Shown piece after piece: positions 1-11,809 of a DNA stretch of 64,000 bases. A program made the position numbers and the translations under genes. The stretch spans positions 1,860,001 to 1,924,000 of the forward strand of contig NZ_AP012273.1 of assembly GCF_000828615.1 (NCBI RefSeq), read 5' to 3'. Each line of letters begins with the position of its first letter. Within the stretch, counting starts at the first letter, position 1. The notes under the pieces are model-generated. The model was given only the letters and a program-made list of their open reading frames with translations, had not been told where the DNA came from and searched no databases. The stretch comes from Thiolapillus brandeum. Lineage in GTDB: Bacteria > Pseudomonadota > Gammaproteobacteria > Chromatiales > Chromatiaceae.

Positions 1-1505
1 CCGGCCAGAGGTTCCGTGGTGTAGGTTACGGGCTTGCCATTCACATAACCATGCCAGATGAGCTGTTCCGTACCTGAGCCCGATTGTGTCAGCTCCAGGC
101 GGAAGGCCACAGTATCAACCTGTTTATCATATTCTGAAGCAATCACCCCGGCCAACTCCGGGGAGTCGATGACTAGGCCAATTTCCGTATTTTGGCTGAC
201 CGAGCGCTGATCGAGATTCAAAGACCCGATGAACAGATTTTTCCGATCCACCACAAAGGCCTTGGCATGCAGACTGGACTTGGAATGCCCGAGATGCCCC
301 TTTGCCTTTTCCTTGCGATCTTCGGATGAGGTGAGCTTGTTCAGCTCATGGATCTCCACCCCGGCACGCAGCAGTGCCTTGCGATAGCGTATGTAGCCAG
401 CGTGCACGATGCTAACATCCGTGGAAGCCAGGGAGTTGGTCAATATCCGAACCCTGACGCCTTTTTCTCTCAGCCTGCGCAGAAAGGCCACCCCTTCCTT
501 TCCGGGCACGAAGTACGGTGACAGGATAATCAGTTCCCGGCGGGCATTGGCCAGATAGGGCCAGAGCTCATTGATCATCTGGTACTGATCATCTCCCACC
601 GCATACAGCAACTTTTCAGGAGGATCGACAACCAGTTTGACCGGGGCCCATACCCAATCCACATTCCGGTGACTGAGATCCCGTGACAAGGGAGAATCCT
701 TGAGGCGGGCCAGGTAGACCGAATCGCTCATTTGGGCATATCTTTTCTCCCACTCGGCGTTCAGGGACTGCAAGTCGGTCTCATGCAGCTCCTCATCGAT
801 CAATGCGGAAATGGGATAACTAAGGGGGCTGTTCCAGTAATCATCGAAAGAACGGCAAACATCCTTTGCCACCGGCCCCAGGGCCAGGACATCAAGATCC
901 TGGAATTCCAGTTCCGGATCCCGGCTGAAGTATTCGTCTCCAATGTTTCTTCCTCCCAGGATGGTGGCCTGGCCGTCCACGATGAAGGACTTGTTGTGTG
1001 CACGCCGGGTCTGCCTGCCAAATCCTGTCACATACTGCCAGATGCGCCCCACATTGCGTCCAAAAGGGTTGAACACACGCACCTGGATATTGGGATGAAG
1101 ATCGAAACGGGCAATCGCCAGGTCTCTATCCCCTTCATCGATATCATCGAGCAGTATGCGCACCCGCACCCCCCGCTGCGCCGCCTTCCACAACTCATAC
1201 ACAAACAGGGATCCCACGTGATCCCCATGTATCATGTAGTACTGGGTGTCAATGCTGCTCTCGGCCAGACGGGCCAACACAGCACGTGCCACGAAGGCAT
1301 CCAGCCCATTGTCCAGAAGCAGCAACTCTGACTCACCGGGCTTGCGCCCAGGTGCTTCTCTCCACGCTCTTCCCAGATAACCTGCATCGCCCTTGTCACA
1401 ACAATAGGATGGCTGCCGTTGGCTGTTGTCCGGCAGCTCAGCGCATCCGGCCAACAAGAACAGCAACAACAGGCAGAGAAGCCGTGAGAACGAGACTTGG
1501 CTCAT
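1..1505 (-). CDS. Phospholipase D family lipoprotein, cardiolipin synthase C-like (3' end outside window)
   Basis: The frame starts at an ATG at 1505 and stays open to the window edge, so about 501 residues are visible and the C-terminus is missing. The N-terminus is a lipoprotein signal with a hydrophobic leucine-rich core and lipobox LLAGC around residue 24, so a lipid-anchored envelope protein is expected. Two HKD catalytic motifs are present: H170-K172-D177 (HNKSFIVDG) and H413-K415-D420 (HAKAFVVDR). They are the two half-sites of the phospholipase D fold. The family includes ClsC (YmdC), which makes cardiolipin from phosphatidylglycerol and phosphatidylethanolamine. It lies 16 bases downstream of a second cardiolipin synthase on the same strand, so the two are probably co-transcribed. 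Exact substrate is inferred from the family. Confidence 0.85.
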   Translation of the reverse strand, partial: MSQVSFSRLLCLLLLFLLAGCAELPDNSQRQPSYCCDKGDAGYLGRAWREAPGRKPGESELLLLDNGLDAFVARAVLARLAESSIDTQYYMIHGDHVGSLFVYELWKAAQRGVRVRILLDDIDEGDRDLAIARFDLHPNIQVRVFNPFGRNVGRIWQYVTGFGRQTRRAHNKSFIVDGQATILGGRNIGDEYFSRDPELEFQDLDVLALGPVAKDVCRSFDDYWNSPLSYPISALIDEELHETDLQSLNAEWEKRYAQMSDSVYLARLKDSPLSRDLSHRNVDWVWAPVKLVVDPPEKLLYAVGDDQYQMINELWPYLANARRELIILSPYFVPGKEGVAFLRRLREKGVRVRILTNSLASTDVSIVHAGYIRYRKALLRAGVEIHELNKLTSSEDRKEKAKGHLGHSKSSLHAKAFVVDRKNLFIGSLNLDQRSVSQNTEIGLVIDSPELAGVIASEYDKQVDTVAFRLELTQSGSGTEQLIWHGYVNGKPVTYTTEPLA

Positions 1506-1521
1506 GGATCGATTCCTGGCA

Positions 1522-2997
1522 TCAGAGCACCGGGGACAGCAGCGCACTTCCCCTGGCCTTGAGACGTTCCCAAAATCCCTGCCTGGCAAGATCATAGTCT
1601 TTTAGTTCCGTAGAGTTTTGCAGATCATGCAACAACATCTGTTCCACCTTGGAAGCAAACCCGGTATCCGCAATGGCGCCGGTCACTTCGAAATTCAGTC
1701 TGAAGGAACGATTGTCGAAATTCACCGTGCCAATAAGCGCGATCCCATCATCCAGCAAAATGGTCTTCTGATGCATGAAGCCCTTTTCATAGTAGTAAAC
1801 CCTGGCGCCCATGTCCGCCAGGTTGCTCAGATAGACATTGGCCGCGTGACGCACGAACCAGTTGTCGTTTATGCGCGGTGTGATAATGCGCACATCCACT
1901 CCCCGCAGCAATGCCAGTTTCAGGGCCACTGTGGTGGCTTCATCCGGGATGAAATAGGGTGTTGCAATCCAGATACGCTTCTTGGCGGCATTCAAGGCCG
2001 TGGTAAAGAACAGGCTGGCGGTTTCCAGGTCATCTGCAGGACCTGACCCCAGAATGAGGGCATCCATACCCTCCCCCGGTTGCAACCCGGGCGCCATTTC
2101 AGGTTCCCAGTTGAGATGGCGCAGCAGCTTCTTGTCCGCCCAGTACCAGTCTGACCAGAAAATGGACTGGGCAACCAGGGAAACCGGCCCCTGGATATGC
2201 AGATGAGTATCCCGCCAGGGGCTGAGTTTGGGATCCCTGCCAAGATACTCATCACCAATATTCAAACCGCCAATCCAGGTCTCCCTCCCGTCCACCACCA
2301 CGATTTTCCGGTGGTTGCGAAAATTGATCTGGAAGCGGTTCCAGGCACCCTGGGTGGTATTGAAAGGGATGATTTTTACGCCTGCTTCACGGAAATCACT
2401 CAGCCACGCATGGGAAAAACGACCGCTACCCAGTTCATCATAGAGAACATGCACTGCCACACCCTGTCTGGCCTTTTCGATGAGGAGCTTTTTGAACCGG
2501 TTGCCACTATCATCCGCCCGCAGGATATAGAACTGGAACAGAATGTAATTCCGGGCTCTTTTGATTCCGGCCTCGATACCGTCATAGGTATTCTGTCCGT
2601 CGATGAGCAGTTCCACGCGGTTGCCCCGCATGAATGGTGTATTGGACAAAGTCCGGATGGCCGGGTATTCCGCAAAGTTTTCCGGCTGGTCAATAAGATA
2701 GGGAGATAAAGATGCATGGGCCTTTTCCCGGTCTACGGCCATGCTCAGACTGCTGTCCTTCATGGTATTGACATAGCCGACAAACTTGCTGCGGCCAAAC
2801 ACCCAGTAAGCAGGTACGGATACCACCGGCAAAGTATTCAGGCTCACTACCCAGGCAATGGCGCCCTGGGCCGTGCGGGTATTCAAAACGGCATGAATGG
2901 ACGTAACCAGTCCGGCAATCTGAAACAGCAGAAAGAAAAGAGACAGCATCAAAGTCCGTGGCATAGTCCTGAACAAGTCGTCAACCCGACCGACCAT
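1522..2997 (-). CDS. cls: Cardiolipin synthase (phospholipase D family)
   Basis: A 491-residue protein with two N-terminal hydrophobic segments (about residues 14-35 and 45-67), the usual membrane anchor of bacterial cardiolipin synthases. Two HKD motifs follow: H229-K231-D236 (NHRKIVVVDG) and H409-K411-D416 (MHQKTILLDD). The enzyme condenses phosphatidylglycerol to cardiolipin at the inner membrane. Length is close to the typical 480-490. The start chosen lies just after the stop of the patatin gene upstream; a second Met at residue 12 with a weak AGGA box is an alternative. With the patatin lipoprotein and the ClsC-like lipoprotein it forms a phospholipid-remodelling gene string on one strand. 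Confidence 0.9.
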   Translation of the reverse strand: MVGRVDDLFRTMPRTLMLSLFFLLFQIAGLVTSIHAVLNTRTAQGAIAWVVSLNTLPVVSVPAYWVFGRSKFVGYVNTMKDSSLSMAVDREKAHASLSPYLIDQPENFAEYPAIRTLSNTPFMRGNRVELLIDGQNTYDGIEAGIKRARNYILFQFYILRADDSGNRFKKLLIEKARQGVAVHVLYDELGSGRFSHAWLSDFREAGVKIIPFNTTQGAWNRFQINFRNHRKIVVVDGRETWIGGLNIGDEYLGRDPKLSPWRDTHLHIQGPVSLVAQSIFWSDWYWADKKLLRHLNWEPEMAPGLQPGEGMDALILGSGPADDLETASLFFTTALNAAKKRIWIATPYFIPDEATTVALKLALLRGVDVRIITPRINDNWFVRHAANVYLSNLADMGARVYYYEKGFMHQKTILLDDGIALIGTVNFDNRSFRLNFEVTGAIADTGFASKVEQMLLHDLQNSTELKDYDLARQGFWERLKARGSALLSPVL

Positions 2998-3003
2998 CTC
3001 ATA

Positions 3004-4380
3004 CTACTGCTGTTGTTCATATAAGTCATGCAACAGCCGTCTGAACTCCGGATTGTTCTTGAGCATGCGCCGCGCCAGGGCAATCAACCTGTCCGCCTGC
3101 TCCTTTTCGAGGGAAAAGCTGGTGGGAATCTTGTTGAAGTAAACCCGCTCCTTCTCATCCTTGAGATTGGTGGCATCAATATTGATGTAGTAGGAATCCA
3201 CCGGGGAATTCGTAGCTGCTGAAAGTTTCCTGGCCCACTGCATCAGTTCCTGTTTCAGCAGTTCATTGGTTTCCGTGTTGTAGAGATGCAACTGCATATC
3301 CGTAACCGCGGTAAGGGTGTCGGCAATGGAAGGCAGCGTCAGGGTCTTGCCGATATCGGTAGCGGAAGTCACTGAAGCATTGACCACAATGATAACGATG
3401 CGCCGTGGTGGCACTTCGGGTCGGAGCGCGTGTTTCTGCATATTGACCACGCCGCCGGACAGTCCGACATTGCGCAGAATAGTGCGCAATCCCAGGTTGT
3501 CGGTGATGCCCCCATCCACCAGGGTTGCATAAGGAGGATTATCCGGATCAAGGTAGAAATCCAGGGACTCCACAGCTTCCTTCAAACGTTGATCATCCGT
3601 TTCCCTGGCTCTGACTTCTGCCGCCTGCAACCACTTGGGCTTGGCCATGTGGCAGTCATCATGCCGTTTTATCAGGATCGGGGCAAAAACCACTGGAACT
3701 GCCGAAGATGCGGCAACAGCCCTTGCGACCTTGAACCTTGAAAGATCAGAGCACAGAAAATCAAACTGCGGCTGAATGAAGATGAACTGGCTTCTCGAAT
3801 TGAGATCAGAGGCATTGATGAGGACGAACGGGCCGGAAGACCTGGCCAGATCAGCAAAGGTCTTTCCCTCAAAGATATTTTTGTCGTAATAGCGGATCGC
3901 AAGTTCCGTTCTGCTCTCCGTGGTGAATAGCCGCCGTACCAGGTCCACGAAACCAAGCACCAGATCCGTCAGTTCTCCCTGAACATCTTTATACAAAAAG
4001 ACTTCACGGAAATCCTTGAATATCCGGTCACCAAACAAGCCATAGTAGGCTGAGGTAAAACTTCCCCCGGAAACAGAGCTGATCCTGTCCACTTCATCCA
4101 GCAAGCGGCCATCGGTTCCATTTTTCCTCAAAGGGGTATCCCGCAACTCTTCCAGAACCCCGTAGGACATGGCCGCAGCTCGCGTGCCGCCTCCGGAAAA
4201 TGCGAGCACCATCAGCGTGTCACCCGGAGGATGCTGCCTGTCATACTCAGAAGCCGAGTAACGCGGCTTCACTGCGGAGAGGCTTTCCAACGGCTGGTTT
4301 TCCACTTTGCCAATGGAAGAACAACCCGCCAGTATCAATAGGGAAGCTACAAAAACCCAAATCAACCGGAAAGACATCAT
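3004..4380 (-). CDS. Patatin-like phospholipase lipoprotein
   Basis: A 458-residue lipoprotein: the signal peptide ends in LILAGC (Cys about 20). The patatin elements are all visible: the glycine-rich oxyanion loop SGGGTRAAA (about 62-70), the nucleophile elbow SVSGGS with Ser about 104, and the catalytic Asp motif VDGG further on. Patatin enzymes are Ser-Asp dyad lipid acyl hydrolases, so this probably cleaves phospholipid acyl chains in the envelope. I chose the Met-Met start at 4380, because 14 residues upstream of it would interrupt a normal signal peptide. Its stop lies a few bases before the cardiolipin synthase start, suggesting coupled expression. Substrate unknown. Confidence 0.85.
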   Translation of the reverse strand: MMSFRLIWVFVASLLILAGCSSIGKVENQPLESLSAVKPRYSASEYDRQHPPGDTLMVLAFSGGGTRAAAMSYGVLEELRDTPLRKNGTDGRLLDEVDRISSVSGGSFTSAYYGLFGDRIFKDFREVFLYKDVQGELTDLVLGFVDLVRRLFTTESRTELAIRYYDKNIFEGKTFADLARSSGPFVLINASDLNSRSQFIFIQPQFDFLCSDLSRFKVARAVAASSAVPVVFAPILIKRHDDCHMAKPKWLQAAEVRARETDDQRLKEAVESLDFYLDPDNPPYATLVDGGITDNLGLRTILRNVGLSGGVVNMQKHALRPEVPPRRIVIIVVNASVTSATDIGKTLTLPSIADTLTAVTDMQLHLYNTETNELLKQELMQWARKLSAATNSPVDSYYINIDATNLKDEKERVYFNKIPTSFSLEKEQADRLIALARRMLKNNPEFRRLLHDLYEQQQ

Positions 4381-4437
4381 CCAACGATGCACCAGTGACT
4401 GGCAGCGGACAACACCCGGCATGGATGCAGGCTCTGA

Positions 4438-5340
4438 TCAGGCCTTATTGTGCTCATAAAGGTGAACATCCCGTTGTGGATAGGGAATGCCGATGCCTGC
4501 TTCATCCAGTCGCAGTTTGATGGTTTCATTGGCATCAAAGAACACTCCCCAATAGTCCGCCGATTCCACCCATACCCGCACGAAGAAATTCACGCTGCTG
4601 TCAGCCAGTTCCCCTACCACGATCAGAGGTTCAGGATCTTTCAGTACGCGCTCATCGCTGTTGACAATATCCTGCAAAATATCACGGGTTTCCTTGATGT
4701 CTGCATCATAGGAAACGCCCACCACCAAATCCACTCGGCGCGTTTTCTGGGTGGAGTAGTTGATAATATTGTCGTTGCCCAGTTTGGCATTGGGTACGAT
4801 GATGGTCTTGTTGTCCGCTGTTTTCAAGGTGGTGGTGAAAATCTGGATGAGATCCACTTTGCCGGTCACTCCAGCAGCCTCGACAACATCTCCTACTTTG
4901 AAGGGACGGAAGATGATAAGCAGAAAGCCGGCAGCAAAATTGGCCAGTGATCCCTGCAGGGCAAGGCCGATAGCCAAACCGGCAGCGCCCAGAACAGCGA
5001 GGAAAGAGGTCGTCTGGATGCCCACCTGTCCCAGGGCCGCCATGACCACGAAAACCATCAGGCCAATGTAAACGATACTCGAGGTGAATCCGGTGACCAT
5101 GGGATCCACGTCTGCCTTGTTCATCAGACGCACTACCATGCGTTTCAGCCATTTGGCCAATATCTTGCCAAAGACGAATATGGCAACGGCTGCCAGCACC
5201 TTGGGGCCATACTGAATGAGGAAATCCTGGCCCAACTCCAACAAACGCCCGGCATTACCGGGTTCCAGCAGTTGTCCCACTTCTTTTGCCATATCAATGG
5301 GGGCTGCCGTTGCAGCTTCTTTCGCGGCTTCTGCGGTCAT
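4438..5340 (-). CDS. mscS: MscS-family small-conductance mechanosensitive channel
   Basis: A 300-residue MscS-type channel with three predicted transmembrane helices, the last being the glycine/alanine-rich pore helix (ALGQVGIQTTSFLAVLGAAG then GLALQGSLANFAAG), followed by the conserved beta domain (FKVGDVVEAAGVTGKV) and alpha/beta cytoplasmic vestibule. It opens when membrane tension rises and releases osmolytes in hypo-osmotic shock. E. coli MscS is 286 residues. The start at 5340 is preceded by AAGGAG at suitable spacing (5349-5354), so the longer in-frame extension is not used. The four genes from here to the window edge share one strand and may form an envelope/lipid transcription unit. 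Confidence 0.93.
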   Translation of the reverse strand: MTAEAAKEAATAAPIDMAKEVGQLLEPGNAGRLLELGQDFLIQYGPKVLAAVAIFVFGKILAKWLKRMVVRLMNKADVDPMVTGFTSSIVYIGLMVFVVMAALGQVGIQTTSFLAVLGAAGLAIGLALQGSLANFAAGFLLIIFRPFKVGDVVEAAGVTGKVDLIQIFTTTLKTADNKTIIVPNAKLGNDNIINYSTQKTRRVDLVVGVSYDADIKETRDILQDIVNSDERVLKDPEPLIVVGELADSSVNFFVRVWVESADYWGVFFDANETIKLRLDEAGIGIPYPQRDVHLYEHNKA

Positions 5341-5442
5341 GTGTTCACTCCTTGATTCCAACCTGATTCTGTGTGATCAGGTCCAGGTTTTATCGTTGAT
5401 CCAAGTGGTAAGAGAATAGGACATATAGTCAATATCGACAAG

Positions 5443-5472
5443 AAAAAAGGGGTGGTCCAACGACCACCCCTT
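5443..5472 (-). terminator. Rho-independent terminator after tRNA-Pro
   Basis: An 11-bp perfect stem (5447-5457 with 5462-5472), loop of four bases, followed on the minus strand by a run of six T's. It lies directly downstream of the tRNA and upstream of the mscS transcription unit, so it most likely ends the tRNA transcript. Confidence 0.9.
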
Positions 5473-5479
5473 GCACTTC

Positions 5480-5556
5480 TGGTCGGAGCGAGAGGATTCG
5501 AACCTCCGACCCCCACAACCCCATTGTGGTGCGCTACCAAGCTGCGCTACGCTCCG
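5480..5556 (-). tRNA. proL: tRNA-Pro (anticodon GGG), CCA encoded
   Basis: A complete 77-base cloverleaf on the minus strand: acceptor [15 protein letters not shown] arm GCGC..GCGC, anticodon stem CCACA/TGTGG with a seven-base loop carrying GGG, T arm GGAGG-TTCGAAT-CCTCT, discriminator A and encoded CCA. It reads CCC/CCU proline codons. It stands alone with its own terminator. Confidence 0.96.
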
Positions 5557-5593
5557 TGAAGAGCGGGCATGTTAGGCATGAACCGGCGGATTG

Positions 5594-6334
5594 TCAACTC
5601 CCGTGGCTCAATGGGCGCGACTTTTCAACCAATTCCCAGCTTTCATCGCAAAAATCGTCCCTGGGGCGACGAAGCTCATGGGGCCAGAAACGGGACTTGT
5701 AGGACATCTTTCGGCATTCGGATATCCAGTAACCGAGATACAACCAGTCTTTTCCTTCCCGGGCCGCAAAAGCGATCTGTTCCAGAATGGCAAAAGTCCC
5801 CAGGGATCGCCTGGCCAGATCGGGGCGAAAGAAGGTGTACACCGCAGACAGGCTGCGCGGCATGATATCCGTACAGGCCACGGCCACCAACTCTTCTTCC
5901 AGGCGCATTTCCAGAAATTGAACCTGGTTCCAGCCCGCCAGAAGAAACTCCCGGGTTTCTTCCCGGCTGCTCCTGGCCATAGCCCCTCCAGGATGCCTGT
6001 CCTGCTGGTATTCCAGGTACAGCCGGTACTGCTCATCCGTCAAACCCGCCGGCCTCCATTCCAGGCGCAAATCTTTGTTTTTATGATGGCAGCGCCGCTG
6101 ACTGCGATCCGGTGCAAACAGCTTCACCGGGATGCGTACCGCATTGCAGGCGCGGCAGGATGTGCACCAGGGGCGGTACACGTGATCGCCACTGCGGCGG
6201 TAACCCTGTTGCAACAGGCCATCATAGGAATCCGGTGTCAGCAGTTCCTCGTCCACCACCACCAGAGAACGTGATTCCCTTCCGGGAAGATAATTGCAGG
6301 GGTGCTTGGGAGTAAGGCCCAGATTCAGGCGCAT
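5594..6334 (-). CDS. bpt: Aspartate/glutamate leucyltransferase (Bpt)
   Basis: A 246-residue protein of the arginyl/leucyl-tRNA-protein transferase family. It moves leucine from Leu-tRNA to N-terminal Asp or Glu of proteins, making a primary N-degron for ClpS/ClpAP. Family signatures visible are CNYLPGRES near the N-terminus (about 13-21), a cysteine pair [11 protein letters not shown] (about 57-67) and the C-terminal [18 protein letters not shown] block. Length matches the usual 235-250. The start overlaps the end of aat by 10 bases, so the two transferases are translationally coupled in one operon behind trxB. Confidence 0.93.
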   Translation of the reverse strand: MRLNLGLTPKHPCNYLPGRESRSLVVVDEELLTPDSYDGLLQQGYRRSGDHVYRPWCTSCRACNAVRIPVKLFAPDRSQRRCHHKNKDLRLEWRPAGLTDEQYRLYLEYQQDRHPGGAMARSSREETREFLLAGWNQVQFLEMRLEEELVAVACTDIMPRSLSAVYTFFRPDLARRSLGTFAILEQIAFAAREGKDWLYLGYWISECRKMSYKSRFWPHELRRPRDDFCDESWELVEKSRPLSHGS

Positions 6335-7020
6335 GAGACCTCCCGGGGAAAACTGACAGGGATGCGCAGGGACTTTTTCAGCCTGGCAAGAAACTGTTTG
6401 CGGGGGATCATGCGCGCTCCCAGGGAAGCCAGATGCTCAGTATAGACCTGGCAGTCGATGAGTTCATAGCCTGAGTGAACCAGACTGCGAACCAGACAGA
6501 TGAAAGCCACTTTTGATGCGTTGGCTTCCCGGGAAAACATGGATTCCCCAAAAAACAGGCTTCCCAGTGCATTTCCGTAGAGGCCACCCACCAGTTTTCC
6601 ATCCCGCCAGGCTTCCACGGAATGAGCGATACCCTGCTCATGCAGGGCCTCCCAGGCAAGGATCATTTCTTGCGTAAGCCAGGTGCCGGGCTCATGGGAT
6701 CTTGGTTCCGCGCAAGCCCGTATCACCTGACCAAATGCCTGGTCGAAGGTAACGCTGAACTTTTTCCGGCGCAGCAACTTGCGCATACTGCGACTGACGT
6801 GCAGCTCATCGGGGAACAGCACCATGCGCGGATCCGGACTCCACCAGAGGATCGGCTGGGACTCGTCATACCAGGGAAAGATCCCCTGGCGGTAAGCCTG
6901 GACGATACGCTCCGGAGCAAGATCCCCCCCGACCGCCAGCAGGCCGTCGGGGTTGATTTCCGCCTTTTCCGGGTCGGGAAAGGGCTCCAGGGGCGAAGTG
7001 CCGTCCAGAAGGAACAGCAA
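6325..7020 (-). CDS. aat: Leucyl/phenylalanyl-tRNA--protein transferase
   Basis: A 231-residue Aat protein that adds Leu or Phe to N-terminal Lys/Arg of proteins in the N-degron pathway. Conserved blocks are [59 protein letters not shown] and GESMFS. The start must be the TTG at 7018-7020: the next upstream in-frame codon but one is the trxB stop, and a GGAG box lies in the last codons of trxB. Translation is therefore probably coupled to trxB through a three-base gap and begins at a weak codon. Its 3' end overlaps bpt. Confidence 0.93.
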   Translation of the reverse strand: MLFLLDGTSPLEPFPDPEKAEINPDGLLAVGGDLAPERIVQAYRQGIFPWYDESQPILWWSPDPRMVLFPDELHVSRSMRKLLRRKKFSVTFDQAFGQVIRACAEPRSHEPGTWLTQEMILAWEALHEQGIAHSVEAWRDGKLVGGLYGNALGSLFFGESMFSREANASKVAFICLVRSLVHSGYELIDCQVYTEHLASLGARMIPRKQFLARLKKSLRIPVSFPREVSCA

Positions 7021-7023
7021 TCG

Positions 7024-9090
<2,067 letters not shown>

Positions 9091-9092
9091 CC

Positions 9093-9791
9093 ATGCCCAA
9101 AACCATTGCCATCGTCGAGGATGAAGAAGACATCCGCGCCAACTACACGGAGTTGTTCCGCCGTCAGGGATACGAAGTGAATGGCTACGCCAATCGCCAG
9201 GAAGCCCTGACCGGAATCTCCTCCCGGCTTCCTGATCTTGCCATACTGGACGTCGGCCTGGAGGATGAATTCGATGGCGGCTTCGAGCTGTGCCGGGAGC
9301 TGCGCCAGCGCTCTCCAACGCTGCCCATCATCTTTCTCAGCGCCCGGGACAGCGATATCGACATGGTTTCCGGCCTGCGTCTGGGCGCCGATGACTACCT
9401 TACCAAGGATATCAGCCTGCCCCATCTGAGCGCCCGGGTGGCCGCCCTGTTCCGCCGTGTGGATGCCATGCGCGGTGGCCTGCAGGAGAACCAGTTGTTC
9501 CAGGGAGACCTGGCCCTGGACATGGACCGCCTCAGCGCTCACTGGAAAGGCCAACCCGTGGCCCTCACGGTTACCGAGTTGTGGATGCTGCATGCCCTGG
9601 CAGTACATCCCGGCCATGTAAAATCCCGGGAGCAGCTGATGCAGGCAGCCAATATCGTGGTGGAAGCCGCAACCATCACCTCCCATGTGCGACGTATGCG
9701 TGCCCGTTTTACGGAGCTGGATCCCGACTTTGAGCAGATCGAATCCGTATATGGCATCGGCTATCGCTGGAAGGAGTCTGTCGGGGGATGA
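9093..9791 (+). CDS. pdsR: PdsR-type response regulator (proteobacterial dedicated sortase system)
   Basis: A 232-residue OmpR/PhoB-class regulator. The receiver domain has the acidic pair ED/DE at 9-12, phospho-acceptor Asp53 (AILDVGLEDE) and the Lys near LTKD. A winged-helix DNA-binding domain follows (about 125-228, ending QIESVYGIGYRW). The DEFDGGFELCRELR and LGADDYLTKDISLPHL stretches match my recollection of the family that accompanies proteobacterial sortase (class PdsR). The ATG at 9093 lies two bases after ald; a longer upstream extension in this frame overlaps ald and is not used. Its stop overlaps the start of the partner kinase (ATGA). Confidence 0.8.
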   Translation: MPKTIAIVEDEEDIRANYTELFRRQGYEVNGYANRQEALTGISSRLPDLAILDVGLEDEFDGGFELCRELRQRSPTLPIIFLSARDSDIDMVSGLRLGADDYLTKDISLPHLSARVAALFRRVDAMRGGLQENQLFQGDLALDMDRLSAHWKGQPVALTVTELWMLHALAVHPGHVKSREQLMQAANIVVEAATITSHVRRMRARFTELDPDFEQIESVYGIGYRWKESVGG

Positions 9792-11809
9792 AAAAACGTG
9801 CTGGCATCCGCTTCAAGCTGTTGCTGGTATCCCTGAGCCTGCTGGCCATACCCTGGGCAGGCTATCGCTTCATCCAGGAGATGGCGTATTTTCTCCGCGA
9901 TGCCCAGGAACAGAACCTGGAGACCACCGCCCGGGCCCTGGCCACACTGGTGCGTGGCAGCAACAGCCTGCCCGCTGACGCATCCCCTGAAGCTTTCTAC
10001 CTGCACACCTCGGCGCAGCCTGTTGTACTGGATGGATACACCGAGGACTGGCAGGAACTGTTGCCCCTGGCCCAGTCCCTCAAAGACAATCCACAACCGG
10101 CTTCCCTGCTGCTTCAGGCCCAGGGGAAGCAGTTCTACCTGCTGTTGCAGGTAGTTGATCATGATCTCATCTATTTCAACGGCCCCTTCGTCCGGTATGG
10201 CGTATCAGACCAGGTATTGCTGCGCATGCTCGATGCCAATGGTGTCACCAGGGAGTGGCTGATCGCTCCCCAGGCACCAGGCAATGTCAGCGCTTACCGA
10301 CTTTCCGGGAAAACACCCGGCCCCAGGGATCAACGCCTGGAAGGACAATGGCAGGAAACCTCCCGGGGATACAACCTGGAACTGCAACTGCCTGCCGATC
10401 TTGCGACCTCAGGCATGGGATTGCAGATTCTTGACCCGAATCCAGGCCCCCTTCCTGCCAGAGAAACACCAGACAGCATCCCGGCAATCCTTCCCCTGAT
10501 CCGCCCTTCAGCGCCCCTGGGTTCCCTGCTGGCAGACAATCTTCCCCCCCATAGCCGGATTCGCGTTCTGGACAGTCAGGGCTGGGTGCTGGCTTCAGCA
10601 GGCAACCTGGCGCCCGCACCGCCTGGGGGTGACAGCACCCTGCCCTGGATCATCCGCAAACTCCTCAACCTGGCGCTCCGCCATCACAGTGATGACCACT
10701 TGCCCATAGGAGCACACCAGACACGCCTTGAAATGGAGCCCGTAGCTTCCGCCCTGTCCGGCAGGGGGGGTACCCGCCGTTACCAGCTCCCCGGCAGCGA
10801 AACCCTGGTCATGGCCACCGCTCTGCCCATTACCACCCCCCAGGGGGTGGCTCGGGGTGTGGTATTGCTGGAGCAGACCACGGACAGCATCCTGTCCCTG
10901 CAGAACCAGGCCATGCAACGCCTCCTGGGCATCACCCTGGCCCTGTTTGCCGTGGTTTCCCTGGCCCTGCTGGGTTTTGCCAGCCTGCTCACCCGGCGTA
11001 TCCGGCGCCTGCATCAGCAGATGGAAAGCGCCGTGGCTGCCGATGGGCGCATCATCGGCAGCATCAAGACCCCGGCGCCAGGGGACGAGATTGCCGACCT
11101 GGGCAGAGGCTTTGCCAACATGCTCAACCGCCTGCAGGAGTACAACCGCTATCTACAGGCCATGGCGTCCCGGCTCTCCCACGAGTTCCGCACTCCCCTG
11201 GCCATTATCCGCAGCTCTCTCGAGAACAGCGCGGAAGTCAAAGATGCCGGGGAGAAGCAAGCCTATCTGCAGCGTGCCCTCAAGGGTGTAGACCGGCTGG
11301 AATTAATCCTGCGACAGTTGCAGGAAGCCACACGTCTGGAAAAGGCTCTGCAGCAGGTGGAGGTTCAGGAGTTCGAGCTGTGCGGATTGCTGGAAATCAC
11401 CCTGGAGAACTATCGCGGCATTCATCCAGACCTGGATTTTCGCCTGTGCCGTTGTTCCGGCATCAAGGTACAGGGCGCCCCGGAGCTGATCTTCCAGGCC
11501 CTGGAGAAGCTCCTGGACAATGCTATCGACTTTCACCAGGCCGACACGGCCATCGAGTTGTCTGTGGAGGAACGGCAGAACCAGGTGTGGATCTGCGTGA
11601 GCAACCGTGGCCCCACGCTACCCCCGGACATGGATCTGTTTCAGTCCATGATATCCGTACGCAGGGACACCCGGCAACAGCCGCATCTTGGGCTGGGATT
11701 GTACCTGGTCAAACTCATTGCGGAATTTCACGGCGGAAGCGCCCGGGCAGAGAACCTTCCGCAACAGAACGGCGCACGTTTTTGCTTCAGCCTTCTCAGG
11801 CGGCAGTGA
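9788..11809 (+). CDS. pdsS: PdsS-type sensor histidine kinase (proteobacterial dedicated sortase system)
   Basis: A 673-residue membrane histidine kinase. Order: N-terminal helix (about 8-27); a long periplasmic sensor (about 30-378) that starts with a carbohydrate-binding-like motif LDGYTEDW; second helix (about 378-401); HAMP linker; HisKA with His465 ([10 protein letters not shown]); and a HATPase with N-box DNAIDF and G-box [17 protein letters not shown]. Architecture and pairing with PdsR fit the dedicated sortase system kinase family. Start overlaps pdsR by four bases. Its 3' end overlaps glmM on the other strand by 14 bases. The ligand is unknown; no sortase gene is seen nearby. Confidence 0.8.
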   Translation: MKKRAGIRFKLLLVSLSLLAIPWAGYRFIQEMAYFLRDAQEQNLETTARALATLVRGSNSLPADASPEAFYLHTSAQPVVLDGYTEDWQELLPLAQSLKDNPQPASLLLQAQGKQFYLLLQVVDHDLIYFNGPFVRYGVSDQVLLRMLDANGVTREWLIAPQAPGNVSAYRLSGKTPGPRDQRLEGQWQETSRGYNLELQLPADLATSGMGLQILDPNPGPLPARETPDSIPAILPLIRPSAPLGSLLADNLPPHSRIRVLDSQGWVLASAGNLAPAPPGGDSTLPWIIRKLLNLALRHHSDDHLPIGAHQTRLEMEPVASALSGRGGTRRYQLPGSETLVMATALPITTPQGVARGVVLLEQTTDSILSLQNQAMQRLLGITLALFAVVSLALLGFASLLTRRIRRLHQQMESAVAADGRIIGSIKTPAPGDEIADLGRGFANMLNRLQEYNRYLQAMASRLSHEFRTPLAIIRSSLENSAEVKDAGEKQAYLQRALKGVDRLELILRQLQEATRLEKALQQVEVQEFELCGLLEITLENYRGIHPDLDFRLCRCSGIKVQGAPELIFQALEKLLDNAIDFHQADTAIELSVEERQNQVWICVSNRGPTLPPDMDLFQSMISVRRDTRQQPHLGLGLYLVKLIAEFHGGSARAENLPQQNGARFCFSLLRRQ

